From Candidatus Taylorbacteria bacterium RIFCSPHIGHO2_02_FULL_46_13 (GTDB lineage Bacteria > Patescibacteriota > Minisyncoccia > Phycocordibacterales > DSPV01), in assembly GCA_001821015.1 (NCBI GenBank), contig MHRQ01000020.1, positions 6,434-20,247 of the forward strand: a DNA stretch of 13,814 nt. Direction: 5' to 3'. Position numbers and translations under genes: made by a program. Under the pieces are notes generated by a model that searched no databases, was not told the origin of the DNA, and was given only the letters and a program-made list of their open reading frames with translations. This document shows, piece by piece, positions 1-4,982 of this stretch. The stretch's first letter is position 1, and every line of letters begins with the position of its first letter.

Positions 1-271
1 CCCCAGTAGTCCACGCCCTAAACGATCTTCTCTAGCTTTTCGGAGTATCGACCCTCTGAGAGGCGAAGCTAACGCGTTAAGAGAAGCGCCTGGGGAGTAC
101 GACCGCAAGGTTAAAACTCAAAGGAATAGACGGGGACTTGCACAAGCGGTGGATCATGTGGTTCAATTCGATGGTAAACGAAAAACCTTACCAGGGCTTG
201 AAATCTAACTGAAGTCATTAGGAAACTTTTGACGCCTCACAAGGGCAGTTAGACAGGTGCTGCATGGTTGT
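1..271 (+). rRNA. rrs: 16S rRNA, exon 1 (partial, 5' part outside window)
   Basis: This is 16S rRNA from about E. coli position 795 to about 1062. Landmarks are the 790-loop/806 region at 1-12, the 907-926 region at 114-133, and the helix 35 strand GACAGGTGCTGCATGG at 252-267. The 907-926 site reads GGAATAGACGG where most bacteria have GGAATTGACGG, a variant I associate with CPR lineages. The exon ends in GGTTG(T). A T stands at both 271 and 1094, so the junction is uncertain by one base. The 5' half of the gene lies before the window, so further introns there cannot be excluded. Confidence 0.97.
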
Positions 272-1094
272 TTAAACGACGACCCTTTGGCGAGTAATTG
301 CCATTGCAACATCGGCTCATAACGGTGAAGCCCATAGATGTGATAAAATTGCATGATGGGTAATACCGTGGGAAGAACAAATACTACTTTCTGCGATTTG
401 AAAGAACAAAACAATGCCTATGCTTTTGGATTATGGTGTGCTGACGGCTATCATAGAACCTCGAGTATTGGTTTAACGAATGTTAACCATATTCTGATAG
501 ATGAGTTCAGGAGATTTCTCTTGAAATTTTTTCCTCAAGAGAGGTTAAAAATGAGGATTTATTCCCGAGGAGAATCTCCAGAACATTACTATTCGAAAAA
601 GGCGACAAGGCCAGCATATCAGTTGTATGTAAATAGCAGACCGTTCCTGAGATATTTTAGAGTCGCTCGTGAAAACCCAGGGCGATTTCTGAATCAGCAT
701 TCTATATTTGCCTATTTCGCTGGAAGATTCGATGGTGATGGAAGCGTGGCTGCAGACGATCGTAGTGACTTACGAATAGCCTATAGCGGCAATGAAGAAG
801 CAAATCGAGATGCTCGGTTACTGACACGTATCGGTATAGTTCCGAAAGTGTATACATATTCGAAAGCAAGAACTTTCGTCTTGTATGTATCACGTTTCGA
901 TGCACAAAAATTTCTAAACGGAATTTCAGAATTTTCGCTTAGACGCAGAAAGTAGTATTTGTTCCCCGTAGAGACTTTGCCCTTTATCAGAGAGGGGCAA
1001 GATGGAATTGTTACAGATTCCATAACACGCCGACCCCCATAATGTGGGGTGAAGGTATAGTCCGTGCCATTAGTAATAATGGACTTGACACAGT
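272..1094 (+). mobile_element. Group I intron 1 in 16S rRNA (after about E. coli 1061/1062)
   Basis: About 823 nt interrupt the conserved GGTTGT/CGTCAG sequence. Group I marks are CGGTGAAGCCC (323-333), the R-type segment CCCCGTAGAGACTT (964-977) and the P7 3' strand GAAGGTATAGTCC (1051-1063), followed by a P9-like hairpin CCATTA/TAATGG. The 5' exon can pair as GUUGU with GCAAC (306-310), giving the usual U-G at the splice site, or as GGUUG with CGACC (278-283). The last G consistent with a terminal guanosine is 1093. A LAGLIDADG ORF sits between the Q and R regions, in a P6 stem extended by a perfect 21-bp pairing (375-395 with 944-964). Motifs and layout are shared with intron 3, so the two are sister introns. 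Confidence 0.9.
353..958 (+). CDS. LAGLIDADG homing endonuclease of intron 1 (two motifs)
   Basis: This 200-residue protein has two LAGLIDADG motifs: YAFGLWCADG at residues 23-32 and YFAGRFDGDG at 121-130. It should therefore act as a monomer. The acidic residues at the motif ends (D31, D129) are the expected metal ligands. Homing endonucleases of this type cut intronless alleles at the insertion site and spread the intron by repair; some also help splicing as maturases. There are two adjacent ATGs (353 and 356) and no clear ribosome-binding site. Both ends of the gene overlap intron structure: codons 8-15 and the last few codons lie in the two strands of the extended P6 stem. The stop is TAG at 956-958 just after RRRK. 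The family is clear; the exact start is not. Confidence 0.85.
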
Positions 1095-1420
1095 CGTCAG
1101 TTCGTGGTTTGAGCTGTTCCCTTAAGTGGGGTAACGAACGCAACCCTCGTTGCCAGTTATATATGTCTGGCGAGACTGCTCCCTCACGGGAGAGGAAGGT
1201 GAGGATGACGCCAAATCAGCATGGCCCTCTGATGCCCTGGGCTACACACGTGATACAATCGCCGCTACAACGGGATGCGACGCCGAAAAAGGCCGAGCCA
1301 ATCCTTAGAAAAGCGGCGCCAGTTCGGATAGAGGTCTGCAACTCGACCTCTTGAAGCCGGAATCGCTAGTAATCGCGGATCAGCAACGCCGCGGTGAATA
1401 CGTTCTCAAGTCTTGTACTC
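1095..1420 (+). rRNA. rrs: 16S rRNA, exon 2
   Basis: This exon covers about E. coli 1063-1397: CGTCAGTTCGTGG, the GTAACGAACGCAACCC strand at 1130-1145, GCTACACACGTGATACAAT at 1241-1259, and GGAATCGCTAGTAATCGCGGATCAG at 1359-1383. It ends TCTTGTACTC at 1411-1420, which is the conserved 1391 region. Alignment by eye shows no other large gap. Confidence 0.97.
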
Positions 1421-1472
1421 GGGTCGCCATGCGATCGAGTACGCTAGTTGGTGATTCAGCTGTAATTTTTGG

Positions 1473-1506
1473 GAAAAGAAAAAGCTGCAGTAAGAAACTG
1501 CAGCTT
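1473..1506 (-). terminator. Rho-independent terminator of the antisense gene
   Basis: On the minus strand, AAGCTGCAG and CTGCAGCTT form a perfect 9-bp stem with a 7-nt loop, followed by TTTCTTTTCCC. It starts 16 nt after the stop codon of the minus-strand gene. On the plus strand there is no U-tract, so it should not stop rRNA transcription. Confidence 0.8.
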
Positions 1507-1522
1507 GGGAAACTCCAGATAA

Positions 1523-1726
1523 TCAAAGGCAGTAATCCTCTGGTCGTTTGCAGAATGTTGCAAACGTGAGAAGGCTAGACATGAAAAGAGGAATTGAGAT
1601 GGCCCACGCCAATGTCAGGTACGGTTCCCATCGCATTATCCTCTCTTCAAGGCCCACCAGTGTGCCTCCTAAAATCAAAAGAGGGGGAATTAAGCAGACA
1701 AAGAACACGAGAAGAAGCAGTTTCAT
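1523..1726 (-). CDS. Small two-helix membrane protein encoded antisense to 16S intron 2
   Basis: This 67-residue protein starts MKLLLLVFF. It has two strongly hydrophobic segments, about residues 2-26 and 39-58, joined by a short charged loop (EERIMRWEP), and ends in a polar tail (CKRPEDYCL). I do not recognise the family. Support for a real gene comes from its surroundings: a TTGACA promoter upstream, a perfect terminator just downstream, and inverted repeats enclosing the unit. It lies opposite to the rRNA, so it would face strong convergent transcription. No good Shine-Dalgarno precedes the ATG (only AAAAGAAAA). It could be a toxin-like or holin-like peptide or a cargo gene of the intron, but nothing in the sequence settles this. 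The plus-strand hairpin at 1543-1565 overlaps its C-terminal codons. Confidence 0.6.
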   Translation of the reverse strand: MKLLLLVFFVCLIPPLLILGGTLVGLEERIMRWEPYLTLAWAISIPLFMSSLLTFATFCKRPEDYCL

Positions 1727-1761
1727 AGCATTTTCTTTTGTTTTGGGTGAGTTCTAGGCAG

Positions 1762-1789
1762 ACAATACTACTTGCTTTCATTTTGTCAA
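1762..1789 (-). promoter_or_regulatory. Sigma-70-like promoter for the antisense gene
   Basis: On the minus strand a perfect -35 box TTGACA (1789-1784) and a -10 box TATTGT (1767-1762) are 16 nt apart. The predicted start near 1755 gives a leader of about 29 nt before the ATG at 1726. Confidence 0.6.
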
Positions 1790-1802
1790 GAATTATCTTG
1801 AC
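1785..1802. promoter_or_regulatory. Palindrome overlapping the -35 box, possible operator
   Basis: GTCAAG-AATTAT-CTTGAC is a perfect 6-bp inverted repeat that overlaps the -35 box of the minus-strand promoter and abuts the 17-nt repeat arm at 1803. The position is typical of a repressor operator; this role is inferred. Confidence 0.4.
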
Positions 1803-1821
1803 CCCAAAAATTACAGCTGGA

Positions 1822-1851
1822 CCTGCCTACGCCGAGGCTTCGGCAGGCAGG
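1822..1851. repeat. Strong GC-rich hairpin
   Basis: CCTGCC pairs with GGCAGG, and inside it GCCGA pairs with TCGGC. The hairpin lies three bases after the right-hand 17-nt repeat arm. It looks like the dispersed palindromes scattered through some CPR genomes; only a genome-wide search could tell whether it recurs. Confidence 0.6.
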
Positions 1852-1896
1852 AAATCCAACCAAGGCAATTCACAGTGTCTTGAAGCGAAATACCAG

Positions 1897-1971
1897 TTCC
1901 GACGCCGTGAGGGGTCGGAATGAAGGGGTAAATCCCGACGTAAAGTCGGGACTCCGACCGAAGCGTCGGAG
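1897..1971. repeat. Three tandem hairpins sharing a CGAC/GTCG core
   Basis: The stems are TTCCGAC/GTCGGAA (1897-1920), TCCCGAC/GTCGGGA (1933-1951) and CTCCGAC/GTCGGAG (1952-1971). Each is a perfect 7-bp stem built on the same CCGAC/GTCGG core with one or two changed outer pairs. The compensated changes suggest selection for pairing or amplification of one hairpin unit inside the intron. Confidence 0.75.
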
Positions 1972-2184
1972 GTAGCATTTCTTAGCTTGAATGCCAGTTA
2001 TGGCGCACAACAGAGGTTATCCTGCGAGTACATGGAGAAGCCTACTGTGTTTCAAAAACTGTTATGCGTATCGTGGCATCGAGATGAGAGAAAATAGTGT
2101 ATTCGGTTACCGTGGGAGATCTTGCATTTTCCTCGTTGTGTTATACACACCGAGAAATTGTATTAGTCATGATATAATTATGAT

Positions 2185-2763
2185 ATGCAAGAAGTCAGCA
2201 GAGTTCGTAGTACCAATAGAAAAGATGCTCGGTTTAACCCCAAGCTACAACTTCCTATTGGGAAGGAACAAATTCAAAGGAAAAAGTTAGATCCTCACTA
2301 TGTCGCGGGATTTATTGATGGAGAAGGATCTTTTTCGATTAGTATTGGTAAGCACAAGACTTTACGTCGAGGTTTCGAAGTCCGTCCGGAATTTGAAATA
2401 GAATTACGGAAAGACGATCAAGAAATTTTAGAACGCATACTTGTGTCTATCGGAATAGGGAGAATTTATGATTGCTCGTACGAGCGATACGGATGGTATC
2501 CGCATGCAAAGTATAAAATTACCAGCATTTGGGACCTGAAGGAATATTTATTTCCATTTCTAGATAAAAATCCTCTACAGGCGAAAAAGAAAAAATCTTA
2601 TCTGCTTTTCAAACAAATAGTTCTGATGGTTTGTGCCAAGGAACATTTGTCGGATGAGGGATTTAACAAAATTGTAAAACTTCGCGATCGGCTTCGAGCT
2701 CTCGGGAAGAAAGCTAAAACTTATCATGGCACGGTAAGTGAATTCGATAAAAAAATCGAGTAA
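2185..2763 (+). CDS. LAGLIDADG homing endonuclease of intron 2 (one motif)
   Basis: This 192-residue ORF has one motif, VAGFIDGEG at residues 40-48 followed by SFSISIG, typical of single-motif enzymes that work as homodimers (I-CreI-like). The acidic residue E47 is in the catalytic position. The first 30 or so residues before LDPHYVAGF look unlike the family and lack a Shine-Dalgarno before the ATG. Translation may start later, perhaps at a non-ATG codon after AAAGGAAAAAG (2276-2286). The gene lies in the 3' part of intron 2, not in a P6 stem as in introns 1 and 3, so its history differs. It ends at TAA (2761-2763), right beside the GCTACCT strand that pairs with 1970-1976. Confidence 0.85.
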   Translation: MQEVSRVRSTNRKDARFNPKLQLPIGKEQIQRKKLDPHYVAGFIDGEGSFSISIGKHKTLRRGFEVRPEFEIELRKDDQEILERILVSIGIGRIYDCSYERYGWYPHAKYKITSIWDLKEYLFPFLDKNPLQAKKKKSYLLFKQIVLMVCAKEHLSDEGFNKIVKLRDRLRALGKKAKTYHGTVSEFDKKIE

Positions 2764-2776
2764 GCTACCTTTGAAA

Positions 2777-2812
2777 AACGCGAGGGTGCGGGAAAACCGC
2801 TTGCCCCGTGTT
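2777..2812 (+). other. Conserved-looking 3' hairpin of intron 2
   Basis: AACGCG pairs with CGTGTT, an A bulges, GGGT pairs with GCCC, a TT bulge lies on the 3' side, and GCGG pairs with CCGC around a GAAAA loop. This 36-nt shape, followed by a second hairpin at 2821-2840 and the intron end, recalls the end of a group II intron. The conserved AGC triad is absent from the stem base, so I do not claim that class. Confidence 0.45.
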
Positions 2813-2850
2813 GAAGAGAATTATAATAGTAATATTATAACACATCAAAT

Positions 2851-2937
2851 ACCGCCCGTCAACTCAAGGGAGCTGGGAGTACCCGAAGTCTCACTTTTGT
2901 GGGCCGAAGGTAAGCTCAGTGACAGGGAGTAAGTCGT
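2851..2937 (+). rRNA. rrs: 16S rRNA, exon 3
   Basis: This exon covers about E. coli 1398-1498: ACCGCCCGTCAA, the upper part of helix 44, and the 3' strand GGGAGTAAGTCGT. It ends exactly after the base equivalent to U1498 in the decoding region. Confidence 0.97.
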
Positions 2938-3834
2938 CAAACTATGTAATAGTTTTTGCGACCCGTCAAGGTAACTTGACGGAAAAATCCAACTGAAATC
3001 GGTGAAGCCCTCCTCTTCATGTATGATAAAATGAAGGCATGAAGGTAATACCGAGGGAAGCTGGGAGAGTCACCTATTCAACTGAAATCAGAGAATTGAA
3101 AACACAACTCTTTGATGAAGAGCAGGTTGCCATCTTAGTAGGAAATATTTTAGGAGATGGATGTTTGTGCGAAAATTGGTCAAAGACCAATTTTAGAATG
3201 ATCATCAGTCATTCTATTGATGCAAAGAATTACTTACAGTGGAAATACAAAAAATTAAAAAAGTGGATATTAACTAAACCACGCTTCTACGAAAGAAATA
3301 ATTCTTTAACAATTCGTACCATTAGTCATCCCGAATTAACTAAATTACGAAATGTTTTCTACGAAGAAAAAAGAAAGATAGTCCCGAAGAGTATTGTGGA
3401 CTATCTCCAAAACCCTCTGATAATTGCAGTGTGGTTTATGGATGACGGCAATGCTGTTATACGAAATGGAAAGTTGTGTGGTTACCACATAAATTCCCAA
3501 TCCTTCGATTGGGAAGAGAATAAGTTATTAGCAAAAGCTTTAGAAGATTTACACGGAATTAAATCTGTCATCGAGAGAAATCATAACAAACCGCGACTTG
3601 CGATTTGGAGAAAAGATTCTAGGCTGAAGTTAAGAAACTTAATCAAACCTTACATTTTAGAAGACATGAAATATAAACTCGGTTGAATATGTGACTCTCC
3701 TTAGCCCCGTAGAGACTTCTCTGTGAGAGCAGAGGGATAGCAGTGATAAATCTTGCTATAAAACGTTGGCTCCAGAATTGAATATCTGGATGAAGATATA
3801 GTCCATGCCCCAAGGAAACCTGGGGAGATACATG
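2938..3834 (+). mobile_element. Group I intron 3 in 16S rRNA (after E. coli U1498)
   Basis: The 897-nt intron splits AAGTCGT|AACAAGG. The 5' exon GUCGU pairs perfectly with the internal guide GCGAC (2958-2962), including the standard U-G pair at the splice site, and the intron ends in G (3834). Then come a P2 hairpin (CCGTCAAG/CTTGACGG, 2964-2982), CGGTGAAGCCC (3000-3010), the ORF, R segment CCCCGTAGAGACTT (3705-3718), P7 strand GAAGATATAGTCC (3792-3804) and a P9 hairpin CCCCA/TGGGG. P6 is extended by pairing 3064-3079 with 3685-3700. These are all standard group I features, so self-splicing is likely. Confidence 0.94.
3039..3686 (+). CDS. LAGLIDADG homing endonuclease of intron 3 (LAGLIDADG_2 type)
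   Basis: This 215-residue protein has LVGNILGDG at residues 33-41 and IIAVWFMDDG at 128-137. This matches the LAGLIDADG_2 type of DNA endonuclease often carried by rRNA group I introns. Apart from the paired catalytic motifs it shares little with the intron 1 enzyme, although the two introns share their RNA core; the ORFs were probably gained separately. The start ATG lies within a conserved core stretch (GGTAATACCG.GGGAAG) that also overlaps the intron 1 ORF start. The stop TGA (3684-3686) lies in the 3' strand of the extended P6 stem. Confidence 0.9.
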   Translation: MKVIPREAGRVTYSTEIRELKTQLFDEEQVAILVGNILGDGCLCENWSKTNFRMIISHSIDAKNYLQWKYKKLKKWILTKPRFYERNNSLTIRTISHPELTKLRNVFYEEKRKIVPKSIVDYLQNPLIIAVWFMDDGNAVIRNGKLCGYHINSQSFDWEENKLLAKALEDLHGIKSVIERNHNKPRLAIWRKDSRLKLRNLIKPYILEDMKYKLG

Positions 3835-3966
3835 AACAAGGCACGGGTAGCGGAAGCTGCTCGTGGAATATTTCAAGGATCATTGTTACCCTGCGCAGTA
3901 ATGCAGTAGGGGACTGATAAGGTTGATCTCTGCTTCGGCAGAGCTGTGAGGGTAATCCGCCCTCCT
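3835..3966 (+). rRNA. rrs: 16S rRNA, exon 4 and 3' end with a structured insert
   Basis: AACAAGG is followed by an intact helix 45: CGGGTAGC (3844-3851), GGAA loop (the RsmA target) and GCTGCTCG (3856-3863). Next come TGGA, a short extra piece, and GGATCA (3877-3882). The anti-Shine-Dalgarno CCTCCT appears only at 3961-3966, after 78 nt that fold into a closed unit: TTACCC (3886-3891) pairs with GGGTAA (3950-3955) around a CTGC/GCAG hairpin and a CTCTGC-TTCG-GCAGAG hairpin. Joining 3882 to 3961 gives the canonical GGATCACCTCCT. Whether the insert is removed, kept, or marks a different mature end cannot be told from sequence. Shine-Dalgarno motifs upstream of some genes here suggest a working anti-Shine-Dalgarno. 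Confidence 0.75.
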
Positions 3967-4032
3967 AAATAAATGGATGGACAGCCGGGAAAGACCGGTA
4001 TGAACGGAACAAAATAGAGAATAGTAAAAAGA

Positions 4033-4064
4033 AAAACCGCCCCCTAGGGGTGGTTTTTCTGTGG
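4033..4064 (+). terminator. Terminator of the 16S rRNA unit
   Basis: AAAAACCGCCCC and GGGGTGGTTTTT form a strong stem with a tiny loop ending in a T-run. No 23S rRNA follows, so the 16S gene is transcribed alone. The stretch 3967-4032 has only a short CCGG/CCGG hairpin and no gene. Confidence 0.85.
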
Positions 4065-4068
4065 CCTG

Positions 4069-4097
4069 TTGACTTTACACTTTTTGCATGCTAGTAT
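4069..4097 (+). promoter_or_regulatory. Promoter for the 77-residue protein gene
   Basis: TTGACT (4069-4074) and TAGTAT (4092-4097) are 17 nt apart, directly after the rRNA terminator. The leader would be about 33 nt and lacks a Shine-Dalgarno. Confidence 0.6.
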
Positions 4098-4136
4098 TGC
4101 AGGTGGACGTTCACACTAAAACTCAAACCTAAACCT

Positions 4137-4370
4137 ATGAAAAAAGATCCTACTGTTCTGGATATTAAGCCGGTCCCGGTTGATATGGCCAATCTCTTCA
4201 ACGTCAAGTCGAAGGGAAAAGTCTTTACTAAGGAGTTCCTTGGGCTCGTGATCACTCTGGTGATCGCCTTGCTTGTGGTCCTTGTCTTCGGCCAGAAATA
4301 CGCCGAGGCTCAGGCCGAAAAGAAGGCGGATGCCTTCTACGGCATCGTGCCTTCGCACCGCGGGAAATAA
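4137..4370 (+). CDS. Small single-helix membrane protein, unknown function
   Basis: The protein has 77 residues: a polar N-terminus of about 33 residues, one hydrophobic helix at about 34-52 (EFLGLVITLVIALLVVLVFG), then a charged tail rich in Ala and Lys. The layout fits a bitopic membrane protein with no cleavable signal. It is a single-gene unit with its own promoter and a terminator at 4400-4430. I do not recognise the family. The ATG has no Shine-Dalgarno, as for several genes in this window. Confidence 0.75.
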   Translation: MKKDPTVLDIKPVPVDMANLFNVKSKGKVFTKEFLGLVITLVIALLVVLVFGQKYAEAQAEKKADAFYGIVPSHRGK

Positions 4371-4399
4371 TTTGCCGACAGGACACGTAGGGGTCACGG

Positions 4400-4430
4400 G
4401 CGCCGAAGGTAAACCCTTCGGCGCTTTTTT
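4400..4430 (+). terminator. Rho-independent terminator
   Basis: GCGCCGAAGG and CCTTCGGCGC form a perfect 10-bp stem with loop TAAAC, followed by TTTTTT. Confidence 0.92.
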
Positions 4431-4431
4431 G

Positions 4432-4460
4432 TTGCTGTACGGGCTCATTTTTGCTATATT
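4432..4460 (+). promoter_or_regulatory. Promoter for tRNA-Ile
   Basis: TTGCTG (4432-4437) and TATATT (4455-4460) are 17 nt apart; the predicted start lies about 7 nt before the tRNA. Confidence 0.65.
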
Positions 4461-4473
4461 TGCCTAGCAAAAT

Positions 4474-4551
4474 GCAAGTGTAGCTCAGGTGGTTTAGAGC
4501 ACCCCACTGATAATGGGGAGGTCGAAGGTTCGAGTCCTTCCACTTGCACCA
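4474..4551 (+). tRNA. tRNA-Ile (anticodon GAU)
   Basis: The acceptor stem GCAAGTG/CACTTGC, anticodon stem CCCCA/TGGGG with loop CTGATAA (anticodon 4509-4511), and T arm GAAGG/CCTTC with loop TTCGAGT are all intact. CCA is encoded. In many bacteria tRNA-Ile(GAU) lies in the 16S-23S spacer; here it is near the 16S gene but outside its transcription unit. Confidence 0.97.
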
Positions 4552-4582
4552 ATGTCCTTATTAATCATTTAAGAAATTATTC

Positions 4583-4867
4583 ATGGGACTATTTGATTTT
4601 GGAGATTCAAAACCGCGGGTGACAAAGCAAGAATTCCACCAGAAGGTTCGCCAGTCATTGTATGGCAATGGGTTCTCACACAAAGAGCTTGATCAGTTGG
4701 AAGGTTATTTTGGTGGAGATATGCACGAGTCAGGAGCGTCGCATTCAGGTATTGATGCGAAGGAGGTAGATCGTGGGGTCACGTGGTTACGTGAACATAA
4801 AAACGACCACACCTTCAGTCCAAAGCAGATTGATGACATAGAGACAGAATTCAAGAAACATTTGTAA
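4583..4867 (+). CDS. Unknown 94-residue soluble protein
   Basis: The protein starts MGLFDFGDSKPRV and is charged and hydrophilic throughout, with no membrane segment or signal. It has a probable alpha-helical stretch at about residues 14-40 and another at about 80-93 (SPKQIDDIETEFKKHL). I do not recognise the family. No Shine-Dalgarno precedes the ATG. The gene lies 31 nt after tRNA-Ile and could be transcribed with it. Confidence 0.75.
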   Translation: MGLFDFGDSKPRVTKQEFHQKVRQSLYGNGFSHKELDQLEGYFGGDMHESGASHSGIDAKEVDRGVTWLREHKNDHTFSPKQIDDIETEFKKHL

Positions 4868-4909
4868 GTGTCATACTAAGTAGGTTGTGTAATTAGATTG
4901 GCATGTGGC

Positions 4910-4948
4910 GCCCCGTAGCAATTCGCTGAATGCGAATTGCTACGGGGC
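4910..4948. repeat. Perfect 17-bp palindrome
   Basis: Bases 4910-4926 pair perfectly with 4932-4948 around a TGAAT loop. There is no T-run on either side, so it is not a standard terminator. It separates the 94-residue protein gene from tRNA-Leu. Confidence 0.85.
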
Positions 4949-4968
4949 AAGGAATTGGCGTATTTACA

Positions 4969-4974
4969 TACAAT
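4969..4974 (+). promoter_or_regulatory. Possible -10 box for tRNA-Leu
   Basis: TACAAT lies 9 nt before the tRNA. No good -35 box is visible; the position would fall at the end of the palindrome. Confidence 0.35.
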
Positions 4975-4982
4975 CGAATCAC

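Larger units (their letters stand above)
1457..1819. repeat. Perfect 17-nt inverted repeat flanking the antisense gene in intron 2
   Basis: CAGCTGTAATTTTTGGG (1457-1473) is the exact reverse complement of CCCAAAAATTACAGCTG (1803-1819). The arms lie 329 nt apart and enclose the whole minus-strand unit of promoter, gene and terminator. The pairing could be a structural stem of the intron RNA with a gene-bearing loop, or the ends of a small mobile cassette. I see no transposase and no obvious target-site duplication. Confidence 0.9.
1421..2850 (+). mobile_element. Large intron 2 in 16S rRNA (after about E. coli 1397), class unassigned
   Basis: About 1430 nt separate TTGTACTC from ACCGCCCGTC; removing them restores TTGTACTCACCGCCCG. 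The exon end GTACTCG (1415-1421) pairs with CGAGTAC (1436-1442), like a group I P1, and a second copy CGAGTACA stands at 2025-2032. I find no P7 strand of the AAGATATAGTCC type and no terminal G, so a normal group I assignment fails. The 3' part holds a 36-nt hairpin with a 2-nt bulge (2777-2812), an AT-rich hairpin (2821-2840) and an AU end, loosely like group II domains V/VI, but without the AGC triad at the stem base or a GUGYG start. Pairing AGGTAGC (1970-1976) with GCTACCT (2764-2770) would loop out the LAGLIDADG gene. It also contains an antisense gene (1473-1789). Insertion is certain; mechanism is not. Confidence 0.85.

Noticed and set aside
205..414. Small frames across 16S exons and intron cores on both strands
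   Set aside because: They lie over rRNA or intron structure and have no start signals or recognisable protein features.
1590..1630. GTACGGTTC resembling the end of group II domain V
   Set aside because: The matching 5' strand (GAGCCGTAY) is missing, and the bases code for WEPYLT of the antisense protein.
2133..2156. TTATACACACCGAG resembling the 16S exon TTGTACACACCGCC, as a trace of a tandem intron
   Set aside because: Only 11 of 14 bases match, and the segment is better explained as a CTCG...CGAG hairpin.
1991..2290. 99-residue plus-strand frame in intron 2
   Set aside because: It overlaps the LAGLIDADG gene in another frame, has no ribosome-binding site and no protein-like pattern.
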